Part shown: positions 1-7,528 of the stretch, in pieces
Layout of the letters: every line of letters starts with the position of its first letter
Numbering within the stretch: position 1 is the first letter of the stretch
Assembly (NCBI GenBank): GCA_900557355.1
Contig: USSR01000027.1
Coordinates: forward strand, 1-21,819
Length of the DNA: 21,819 nt
Direction of reading: 5' to 3'
DNA from: an uncultured Bacteroides sp.
GTDB taxonomy: Bacteria > Bacteroidota > Bacteroidia > Bacteroidales > Bacteroidaceae
Translations under genes and position numbers: made by a program
The notes under the pieces: generated by a model
Seen by the model: the letters and a program-made list of their open reading frames with translations, nothing else
Told to the model about the DNA's origin: nothing
The model's database searches: none

Positions 1-32
1 CAGCCTTTCTTTATTACTACTATATATTATTA

Positions 33-2849
33 TTATTTATCCGGACTAATCATTGAAACTTCTACTTCATTTTTCTGTTTGAACAAGTCATCGGCAAACT
101 TCTGAATATCTTTAGCTGTGATGCTATTGACTGTTTGTTCGTAGTTTTTTATCGGGTTCATTCCGGTAAACAGATATTCGTCAATGCTTCCCATCCAGTA
201 GCTGTTTTCTTTCAGGTCTTCGGCATGCTTCTTCAGCATAAACTCCTTTACCTTATTAAGATTGGCTTGAGACGGCCCCTCTTTGGATATATGCTCTATT
301 TCGGCAAAGATGATTTTCATCAGTTTCTCTCTCTTAGAAGGTGCTGTATCGAAAACTATTTGTATTCCGGCTATTTCCTTCGGATATTTGGAGAGATTGC
401 CGCCTACATATACCCCATAAGTTCCACCTTCATCTTCGCGTACTTTCTCGGTATAAACTAAATCCATAATCTGGCAAGTCATGTCCTGCAGAATGGAATT
501 CTTTAAATTATATTTGCACGTACCGATGAAACTGACAAAGTTAGAGGCTTTAGCTGTTTCCTGTTCACGGACGAACTCATTCTTATATACACCTTTGCGG
601 TATTCAATCTTATTGTCTTTGAATGATTCCTTACGGTCGATGGCAGGCAATGCTCCAAGATATTCGGCTATGAGTGGTTTCATACTTTCAACGTCTACAT
701 TGCCCACAAGGATGAATGTAAAGTCACTGGCGTCCTTGTAACGGTCTTGGTACATTGCAAGGATTTTATCATAATCCATCTTGTCTATCATATCGGCTTT
801 CATGCGGATGGTACGGGGATGTCCCATTTGCAATGCAAAGGTAATACTGTCGCTAAAGGCAACGTTCGGGTTCATTTCTTGGTTCAGTAATGCTGCTTTG
901 TTGCGGTTCTTATAGGATGCAAAAGCTTCATCATCACGGCGCGGAGCAGTGAATGTCAGATAGGTGAGTTGCATCATTGTTTCAAAGTCTTTCGGCGAGC
1001 AGTAACCATTCACGGTTTCTGTCTTATCACCGATACCATAACCGACAGAGGCTCTTTTGCCTGCCAGTACTTTTTCCAGGTCTACAGCGCTAAAGTTACC
1101 CAGACCACCTACAGATACTGCATCCAGTCCGTTGATATTGATGATTTCTGAGTTAGGAAATAATGAACTGCCACCCAAACTTACTCCCTTCATGGTAATT
1201 TCATCTGCTTTGAAATCAGTTTTCTTGATGATTACTTTGACTCCGTTAGACAGTGTCAGCATGGTAGTACCGAATACGTCGTCTTTTTGTTCGGAAATGA
1301 TTTTTCCACCTTTCGGAGCTTCTTTTATCAGAGGTTCGTCGGAGACTTTATCCTCATATGGGCTCAATTTCTCAGCTTTTACATCTTGCAGGATCTTTTT
1401 GATAGCTTCTTCTGTCGGCATCTTCAGACCTTCCTTTTCCGGGGCGAAAATGGCGACTACCTGGTTGGTATCTGTTATCAACATTTGCATCATCTGATTC
1501 AGAGCTTGTACGGGGATGGCGGGAGCTATCTGGTTGATGATGGCATACTCGTTTTCAATGCCCGGTATGGGTTCGTTGTCGAGGAAGTGGCGTACATATT
1601 CATCAATATATTCCTCGTTCCTACGTGTATCACGTTCGTTGTAGTCAGATTCCATATTGCGCAGATACTCGGCACGGGCACGTTGGTATTCGCTTTCGGT
1701 GAAACCGAACTGGCGTGCACGTTCCATTTCGCGGACCAAGGTGGTGATACCGTTTTCCACTGCATCTTCTTTGCAAACAACGATGCCGGTAAAGGCTTGT
1801 TTGGTTTTTGCAACGAAGAAATCTCCATCATAGGTTCCTGCGTAGATATACGGAGGGTTGGCAGCCTGAAGCAGTTCGTTCAGTCGTGCATTCAGCATGT
1901 TATTGATGAGGTCGATGGCATAGTCCTGTATCAAATAATCCATATTTCCTTTCTCCGAGTCGGGAGTTGCTTCGTGTTTGTTAAAGATGATAGCCTGGAT
2001 GTGTGGCTGTTCCTTATCCCGGGCAATCAGCACAATCGGCTCTTTATTATCATTTACCGGATAATATTCGCGTTTGGCGGCATTGGGTTGTGCGGGGATA
2101 TCGGCGAACAGTTTCTTGATCTGTGCTTCGATGGCATCTACATCTACGTCTCCCACCACAACAATGCCTTGCAAGTCGGGACGATACCATTTTTCATAAT
2201 AATCTCTTAGTGTCTGCGGCTTGAAGTTCATCACTACATCCATCGTTCCGATGGGGAAACAAGTGGCATACTTGGTGCCGGCAAACATAGCAGGAAGCAA
2301 CTTTTCCTGGAAACGTTGCATTGCACTCATGCGTGTACGCCATTCTTCGTTGATGACGCCACGCTCTTTATCAATCTCTTTAGGGTCCAGGGTCAGGTCA
2401 TTGCTCCAGTCGTGCAGAATTAATAAACAAGAATCGATGGCACCCGGAGTATTGACAGGTACATTCGAAATATTATATACGGTTTCATCTACTGCAGTGT
2501 AGGCATTCAGGTTTTCACCGAACTTAACCCCGATGCGTTCCAGATATTGTTTCAGGGCATCGTCCGGGAAGTGTGTAGTTCCGTTAAAGCACATGTGTTC
2601 GAGGAAGTGTGCCAGACCGCGTTGGTTCTCTTCTTCCTGGATGGAACCTACTTTCTGAGCGATATAAAAGTCTGCCCGTTCGGCGGGGAGATTGTTTTTG
2701 CGGATATAGTAAGTTAGGCCGTTGTCCAGTTTTCCGATGCGTACATTCGAATCGATGGGAATAGGAGGCATCTGTTGTGCAAGAGCCTGTTGCAAATTAC
2801 AGCATACGACAAATGCTATAATCAATAAATTACGAAATAGATGTTTCAT
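33..2849 (-). CDS. Periplasmic M16-family zinc protease (PqqL-like), full length
   Basis: This is a 938-residue M16 (pitrilysin/insulinase-type) metallopeptidase. The inverted zinc motif HFLEH is at residues 81-85. The downstream VINEEW segment (about 166-170) supplies the probable third zinc ligand, E168 or E169. The length fits the two-repeat, four-domain M16 architecture: an active N-terminal half and a C-terminal half without the zinc motif. The N-terminus has a hydrophobic segment ending in ALAQ near residue 25, which suggests signal peptidase I cleavage and a periplasmic location. PqqL-like proteases are common in Bacteroidetes, and their substrates are mostly unknown. The gene is divergent from the glucuronidase gene, and nothing ties it to xylan use, so I read it as the border of the sugar locus. 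The ATG at 2849 is the only start that retains the signal peptide. No terminator is visible in the 32 bases left downstream. Confidence 0.93.
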   Translation of the reverse strand: MKHLFRNLLIIAFVVCCNLQQALAQQMPPIPIDSNVRIGKLDNGLTYYIRKNNLPAERADFYIAQKVGSIQEEENQRGLAHFLEHMCFNGTTHFPDDALKQYLERIGVKFGENLNAYTAVDETVYNISNVPVNTPGAIDSCLLILHDWSNDLTLDPKEIDKERGVINEEWRTRMSAMQRFQEKLLPAMFAGTKYATCFPIGTMDVVMNFKPQTLRDYYEKWYRPDLQGIVVVGDVDVDAIEAQIKKLFADIPAQPNAAKREYYPVNDNKEPIVLIARDKEQPHIQAIIFNKHEATPDSEKGNMDYLIQDYAIDLINNMLNARLNELLQAANPPYIYAGTYDGDFFVAKTKQAFTGIVVCKEDAVENGITTLVREMERARQFGFTESEYQRARAEYLRNMESDYNERDTRRNEEYIDEYVRHFLDNEPIPGIENEYAIINQIAPAIPVQALNQMMQMLITDTNQVVAIFAPEKEGLKMPTEEAIKKILQDVKAEKLSPYEDKVSDEPLIKEAPKGGKIISEQKDDVFGTTMLTLSNGVKVIIKKTDFKADEITMKGVSLGGSSLFPNSEIININGLDAVSVGGLGNFSAVDLEKVLAGKRASVGYGIGDKTETVNGYCSPKDFETMMQLTYLTFTAPRRDDEAFASYKNRNKAALLNQEMNPNVAFSDSITFALQMGHPRTIRMKADMIDKMDYDKILAMYQDRYKDASDFTFILVGNVDVESMKPLIAEYLGALPAIDRKESFKDNKIEYRKGVYKNEFVREQETAKASNFVSFIGTCKYNLKNSILQDMTCQIMDLVYTEKVREDEGGTYGVYVGGNLSKYPKEIAGIQIVFDTAPSKREKLMKIIFAEIEHISKEGPSQANLNKVKEFMLKKHAEDLKENSYWMGSIDEYLFTGMNPIKNYEQTVNSITAKDIQKFADDLFKQKNEVEVSMISPDK

Positions 2850-2953
2850 GTTTATGAATATTAAAATTGTTTCTTGCTATATTTGTCAGAGAAGAACGAG
2901 GAAAATCACAAAATGTAGATTGTTTTTTGTAATTATGGTTGTTTGCAGGGCAG

Positions 2954-3025
2954 ATGTTACATGAATAGAAATTTATGTAACATGAAAATGCCGGATGTAA
3001 CATTGACTATAGTAAGTGGGAACAT
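2954..3025 (+). promoter_or_regulatory. Phased operator array upstream of the GH115 gene
   Basis: Sites based on ATGTAACAT start at 2954 (ATGTTACAT, the exact reverse complement), 2975 (exact) and 2995 (exact). A degenerate copy, GTGGGAACAT, starts at 3016. The spacings are 21, 20 and 21 bp, about two helical turns, so all sites face the same side of the DNA. The same spacing recurs upstream of xusA (7190-7260). AraC-type DNA-binding domains, which terminate the hybrid two-component regulators of Bacteroides polysaccharide loci, are known to use half-sites about 21 bp apart. Assignment to such a regulator is inference. The fourth site is weak on its own and is called mainly because of its position. 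Confidence 0.6.
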
Positions 3026-3054
3026 GCGGAACAAGAAAATATATTGTAATAGAC

Positions 3055-3062
3055 TATTTTTG
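3055..3062 (+). promoter_or_regulatory. Candidate Bacteroides -7 element for the GH115 gene
   Basis: TATTTTTG matches the Bacteroides sigma-ABfr -7 consensus TAnnTTTG and lies 34 bases before the GH115 start codon, which predicts a short leader. No TTTG-like -33 element is present at the expected distance, as would fit a promoter that needs an activator. It starts exactly 39 bp after the start of the last operator-like site. Confidence 0.5.
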
Positions 3063-3096
3063 TACAAGACAGAAATTAATTAAAAAGTATCATACC

Positions 3097-5595
3097 ATGA
3101 AAACAAAAATTAGTTGGGTTATCTATTGCTTGATGAGTTTAGTGCTATTACAGCCATTATCTGCAGCAGAACGGTTTGTAGCGAATGAGGGGAGTGGTTT
3201 TGTCTGGATACAGCAGGGAAAAGCTTATCCCATATTGATAGATCCGCAGGAAGATAAAGGTGTAGTGCGTGCCGTAGTAAATTTGCAGACAGATGCGGGT
3301 AAGGTAACGGGGGAGACACCTGAAATTATTTACTCTGCATACGGGAAGCGTATGCTGATTGTCGGTTCTATAGAAAATAGTTCTTGGATTAAACAACTGT
3401 TGCAGTCAGGGAAGATCAATGCGGCTGATTTGCAGGGTAAGCGTGAGAAGTATATTCTACAGACTGTGAAGAATCCCATAGATGGAGTAGAAGAAGCGGT
3501 GGTGATTGCCGGTAGTGATAAACGTGGTACTATTTATGGCATTTATGAACTTGCCCGGCAGATGGGGGTATCTCCTTGGTATTTCTGGGCAGATGTGCCG
3601 GTAGAAAAACATGATGTTATATCTATCAAGGAAGGAACTTATACGGATGGTGAGCCTGCTGTGAAGTATCGCGGTATTTTCCTGAATGATGAATGGCCTT
3701 CTTTGGGTGGATGGGCCAGTGCTACTTTCGGTGGTTTTAACAGTAAATTCTATGAAACAGTATTCGAATTGGTGCTTCGCCTGAAAGGAAACTTTATGTG
3801 GCCTGCTATGTGGAACAGTGCCTTCTATGATGATGATCCGATGAATGGCCCGTTGGCCAATGAAATGGGAATTGTGATGAGTACCTCTCACCATGAACCG
3901 ATGGGACAGGCTCAGAAAGACTGGAAACGTCGTGGAACAGGGGAATGGAACTATAACACAAATGCTGCCGTATTACGTGACTTCTGGCAGAAAGGTATGG
4001 AACGCTGTAAAGATTGGGAAGCAGTGATAACCCTTGCTATGCGTGGTGATGGTGATGAACCGATGAGTGAAGATGCAAATATTTCCCTGTTACAGAATAT
4101 AGTGAAAGATCAGCGGAAGATTATAGAGAAAGTTACTGGTAAGAAGGCGAAAGAAACTCCACAGGTGTGGGCACTTTATAAGGAAGTACAGGATTATTAT
4201 GATAAAGGTATGCGAGTACCTGATGACGTAACACTACTGCTCTGTGATGATAACTGGGGGAATGTACGTAAATTACCCGACTTGAAAGCTAAGCCTCGCA
4301 AGGGTGGGTATGGCATGTATTATCATTTCGATTATGTAGGAGCTCCCCGCAACTCTAAATGGATAAATATCACCCAGATACAGCGTACATGGGAACAGAT
4401 GGCTCTGACCTATGACTATGGTGTACGTGAATTGTGGGTGGTGAATGTGGGCGATCTGAAACCAATGGAGTATCCGATCACCTTCTTCCTGGATATGGCC
4501 TGGAATCCGGAACGTTTCAACGAAAATAATCTGTTTCAGCATACAGTAGATTTCTGTCGTCAGCAGTTTGGTGGAAACTATGCCGAAGAAGCAGCTCGTC
4601 TGATTGATACTTATACTAAATACAATCGTAGGGTGACTCCGGAAATGTTGGATGACAGGACTTACAGCCTGGAAAATTATAATGAATGGCAAAGTGTAAA
4701 AGATGAGTATGCCGCATTATGTCTGGATGCCCTGAAACTCTATTATCTGATGCCTGCTGAGTATCGGGATGCTTTTGACCAACTGGTGCTTTTCCCGATA
4801 CAAGCATGCTCCAACCTATATGATATGTATTATGCCGTAGCGATGAATCGTAAACTGGCAGAGGCCAATGATGTGCAAGCCAATAAATGGGCTGACAAGG
4901 CACGTGCGTGTTTTGAACGTGATTCTGTATTGACTTATCACTATAACCATATAATGTATGGTGGCAAATGGAATCATATCATGGATCAGACACATATTGG
5001 ATATAAATCCTGGAACGATCCGAAACATAATATTATGCCTAAAGTTACTTTTGTTCCGGAACCTCGTATTGCCCCTGCACCACCTGTATTTGTAGAAAAG
5101 GATGGATATGTATCTATTGAAGCGGAACATTATACCCGTTCAGCTAACAGTACATCTGCTAGTTGGGTTACAATTCCAAATCTGGGACGTACGTTGTCTG
5201 CAGTCACTACTTTACCTACCACAGCCGTTCCGGGAGCAGATATGTATGTGGAATATGATTTTGAAACGGAAAAAAGTGGGGATGCTACGGTTATCGTTCG
5301 TTTTTCTTCAACTTTGAATTTCAATGATTATAAAGGATTGCGTTATGCGGTCAGTTTGGATGGTGGGGAAGAACAAATAGTCAATATCAACAGTGATTAT
5401 AAAGGTGAGCTTGGTAAGTTGCAGGCAGATCACATTATTACTACTCAAACCAAACACTTACTTGATAAGAAAGGAAGGCATACTTTACGTATCCGTCCGC
5501 TTGATCCGGCACTTGTTATGCAGAAAATAATGATTGACATGGGAGGTTTGAAGCCTTCTTTTCTGGGAGCGCCTGAAAGTTTGATAAAAGAGTAG
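3097..5595 (+). CDS. GH115 xylan alpha-1,2-(4-O-methyl)glucuronidase
   Basis: The 832-residue product belongs to glycoside hydrolase family 115. These inverting enzymes remove alpha-1,2-linked glucuronic or 4-O-methylglucuronic acid from internal and terminal xyloses of glucuronoxylan. A signal peptide ends near LSAAERF (about residue 24) with no lipobox, so a periplasmic enzyme is likely. Family landmarks are the RGIFLNDEWPSLGGWA segment at the start of the barrel, GDGDEP at 317-322, CDDNWGNVRKLP at 383-394, and a C-terminal beta-sandwich opening with IEAEHYTR near 674-681 (GH115 C-terminal domain). The acidic residues of the 317-322 and 383-388 motifs probably belong to the active-site pocket; I have not mapped exact catalytic residues. 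The open frame extends upstream to 3016, but the ATG at 3097 begins a normal signal peptide and lies downstream of the candidate promoter. It is followed by a decayed esterase gene, probably once co-transcribed. Confidence 0.93.
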   Translation: MKTKISWVIYCLMSLVLLQPLSAAERFVANEGSGFVWIQQGKAYPILIDPQEDKGVVRAVVNLQTDAGKVTGETPEIIYSAYGKRMLIVGSIENSSWIKQLLQSGKINAADLQGKREKYILQTVKNPIDGVEEAVVIAGSDKRGTIYGIYELARQMGVSPWYFWADVPVEKHDVISIKEGTYTDGEPAVKYRGIFLNDEWPSLGGWASATFGGFNSKFYETVFELVLRLKGNFMWPAMWNSAFYDDDPMNGPLANEMGIVMSTSHHEPMGQAQKDWKRRGTGEWNYNTNAAVLRDFWQKGMERCKDWEAVITLAMRGDGDEPMSEDANISLLQNIVKDQRKIIEKVTGKKAKETPQVWALYKEVQDYYDKGMRVPDDVTLLLCDDNWGNVRKLPDLKAKPRKGGYGMYYHFDYVGAPRNSKWINITQIQRTWEQMALTYDYGVRELWVVNVGDLKPMEYPITFFLDMAWNPERFNENNLFQHTVDFCRQQFGGNYAEEAARLIDTYTKYNRRVTPEMLDDRTYSLENYNEWQSVKDEYAALCLDALKLYYLMPAEYRDAFDQLVLFPIQACSNLYDMYYAVAMNRKLAEANDVQANKWADKARACFERDSVLTYHYNHIMYGGKWNHIMDQTHIGYKSWNDPKHNIMPKVTFVPEPRIAPAPPVFVEKDGYVSIEAEHYTRSANSTSASWVTIPNLGRTLSAVTTLPTTAVPGADMYVEYDFETEKSGDATVIVRFSSTLNFNDYKGLRYAVSLDGGEEQIVNINSDYKGELGKLQADHIITTQTKHLLDKKGRHTLRIRPLDPALVMQKIMIDMGGLKPSFLGAPESLIKE

Positions 5596-5617
5596 GAATG
5601 TTGAAAATTACAATATT

Positions 5618-6845
5618 ATGAGATATAAATTTACTTTATTGGTAGTATAGGTCTGTATAAATCTTATACCGCACTACCTTATTTTTTGCTATAGAGATGT
5701 ATAATGAGACGAAAGTTCCTGTCAGGATTATTAATTCAAGTTGGGGCGGAAGTTCTATTGAGGCTTGGATGAGTGAGGATGCTCTACAGGAATTCCCAAA
5801 GAATTTGCGTGAAAGGGATATTTATAACTCTGACGAATATAAGATTTTAATGAATAAACCAGGTGGTATGATGTCGAGGTTTTGGAATCTCTCTTTGTAT
5901 AAAGGGGATGAAGGACTTCATGCTCCGGTCAAGTGGTATGAACCGGAATTGGATGATTCCGATTGGGAGGAAGTGAATATGTTTTCCTATCAATTGGGCA
6001 CTAAAAATGGTTATCCGGTAAGTGGCTCACATTGGTTCCGTCAGGATATTCGTCTTACGGCTGAGCAAGCTGATAAAGATGCCATATTGCGTTTGGGTTG
6101 TATGGTGAATGCTGACTCTGTGTATGTGAATGGTGTCTTTTCAGAATATTCCGACTGGCATGTATAATTCCATGATTTCTCCTTTACGAAATCTGCATTT
6201 TAAAGGAGTTTTGTGGTATTAAGGCAAGACGAATGCAGGGCGTTCAAGTGAATATGAGGCTTTATTGACTGCGATGATAGAAGATTGGCAAGTGAAGTTT
6301 GCAGATGAAAATCTCCCGTTCTTTATTATGCAGCTACCCAATTTTATGCAGACGCATCCGCAGCCTGTAGAGAGTAGTTGGGCGGGTATGCGAGAGGCTC
6401 AACGGCAAGTGACCTTGAGCCTAATACTTCTTTAGTCGTAGCAATAGACTTGGGAGAGTGGAATGATATTCATCCGTTAAATAAGAAAGAACTGGCAAGA
6501 AGAGTGGTACTTCAGGTTAAAAAGAAGGTATATGGTCATAAAGATATAGTTCATAGCGGTCCATAATGTACATCTGTATCTGTTGAAGGAGGAAAGATCA
6601 TTCTCTCTTTTAAGGAACGAATGATTTAATGCCTGTAACCCAATTGAAAGGTTTTGCACTGGCAGGAGCAAACGGATGTTTTAAATGGGCAAAGGCTGCT
6701 ATAGAAGGCAATAAAGTGATGGTTTGAAGGCATTACTCAGCCTATAAAGGTTCGTTACGCTTGGGATGATAATCCACAGGAGGCTAACCTGAAGAATAAG
6801 GCAGGGCTTCCGGCTTCGCCGTTTCAAATGAATATAGTAAAGTAG
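5618..6845 (+). pseudogene. Decayed sialate O-acetylesterase-family (SGNH) esterase
   Basis: Fragments of one esterase are spread over several frames. A signal-peptide start (MRYKFTLLVV, 5618-5650) stops at once, and the expected catalytic-serine region (GQSNM block) is missing, implying a deletion. LYKSYTALPYFF (from 5653) is joined to AIEMYNETKVPVRIINSSWGG only if one T is restored in the T-run at 5682-5687. A second deletion and frame change lie near 6155-6165. At 6211-6234 the conserved WYQGESNA block reads WY-stop-GKTNA, a probable CAA-to-TAA change (6220-6222). The frame shifts again near 6400 before LGEWNDIHP, which keeps the block V Asp and His. Further stops lie at 6564-6566 and 6725-6727, and the tail ends NKAGLPASPFQMNIVK at 6845. 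Intact relatives deacetylate sialic acids or acylated sugars. Beside GH115 a role on acetylated xylan is plausible but inferred. Confidence 0.88.
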
Positions 6846-6905
6846 ATAGGGATTTTATGGGTTTACTAATCGCCCGGTTTTAATCTGTAATTTACAGTAA
6901 AGGTG

Positions 6906-6939
6906 CACGGTTATCTATATTAGATAACCGTGTTTTTTT
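6906..6939 (+). terminator. Strong rho-independent terminator
   Basis: A perfect 12-bp stem (CACGGTTATCTA at 6906-6917 paired with TAGATAACCGTG at 6921-6932) has a 3-nt loop and is followed by seven T residues (6933-6939). It lies 60 bases after the last codon of the esterase remnant and closes the GH115 transcription unit. It is intact although the gene before it has decayed. Confidence 0.9.
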
Positions 6940-7189
6940 ATCCATTTCTTTAAATGTGTTAATTGCTCTTTTGCTAAATGAATCGGGCAAGAGAGTTTTT
7001 TCGCTTCTAACAGATGGGTTACATATCTTTTGCGGTGCGTTACAAATCGTTTTTTCTTCTGTTTTTTGAACTCTTTTTTACCTGTTTCAAAGTATTCTGA
7101 AAGGCTGAATTTTTAGGAAAATATCCTCTGTGTCTATAAGATTTTAATTTGTGTTTAATTGTTTGATAATAAATGTTTTATTGAATATT
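6940..7189. other. Upstream intergenic region of the xus operon, no gene seen
   Basis: This AT-rich stretch between the terminator and the operator array shows no convincing coding sequence on either strand. The only structure I can pick out is two GTTACA cores 21 bp apart at 7018 and 7039 (TGTAA in reverse orientation). They share the core and spacing of the main operator array but lie about 150 bp further upstream. Confidence 0.4.
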
Positions 7190-7260
7190 CTGTAATGCTT
7201 TCAAAGAAAAATGTAACATTGAAAAGAAAGATGTAATACCGTCAAAAAAACGTGTAGCAT
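7190..7260 (+). promoter_or_regulatory. Phased operator array upstream of xusA
   Basis: Sites starting at 7190 (CTGTAATGC), 7211 (ATGTAACAT, exact), 7231 (ATGTAATAC) and 7252 (GTGTAGCAT) match ATGTAACAT at 5, 9, 7 and 7 of 9 positions. The spacings of 21, 20 and 21 bp are identical to those of the GH115 array. This suggests one activator controlling both units. Binding by an AraC-type domain of a hybrid two-component regulator is inferred, because the regulator gene is not in the window. Confidence 0.62.
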
Positions 7261-7290
7261 GAATGTGTAAATTGTTTCGTTTTTGTTGGA

Positions 7291-7298
7291 TACATTTG
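7291..7298 (+). promoter_or_regulatory. Candidate -7 element of the xus operon
   Basis: TACATTTG matches the Bacteroides consensus TAnnTTTG. It begins 39 bp after the start of the last operator-like site, the same distance as at the GH115 promoter. A TTG at 7272-7274 could serve as a poor -33 element, but the spacing is short. This suggests activator dependence. Confidence 0.55.
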
Positions 7299-7528
7299 CT
7301 GCCAAGAAGAGAGAGGTTTTGATAACCGAGGTGGTTGATAATGATATATTTCTAACTTATTATACAATTAAAAATGTGAATAGATGTAAAATATTGCAAA
7401 TACTAATCGCTGGAATTATTAATCTTAAAAGACCAATGTAATTATGAAATGCATGTATGATGACAGTTAATGCTATTTCTAAATAGCTAATGTAATGGAG
7501 AGAATGTAGTTATTAATATCTTAAACTA
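7299..7528 (+). other. Long predicted 5' leader of xusA
   Basis: If transcription starts just after the -7 element, the message has a leader of more than 200 nt, far longer than that of the GH115 gene. It holds a possible eight-codon upstream ORF (MKCMYDDS, 7444-7470) and a small inverted repeat, GCTATTT/AAATAGC (about 7472-7487). Long leaders in sus-type operons can be targets of antisense RNAs. No such RNA, riboswitch or strong structure is recognisable here. Confidence 0.35.

Noticed and set aside
1287..2210. Long plus-strand open frame (307 codons) opposite the protease gene
   Set aside because: It is antisense to a full-length M16 protease with an intact zinc motif. Its translation is low-complexity, rich in Phe, Ile and Val, and matches no family I know.
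3016..3096. Upstream extension of the GH115 frame beginning with GTG
   Set aside because: The added residues come before a normal signal peptide and the region overlaps the operator and -7 element. The ATG at 3097 fits better.
6378..6566. Independent 62-codon gene
   Set aside because: Its translation is the esterase block containing LGEWNDIHP in a shifted frame, so it is part of the pseudogene.
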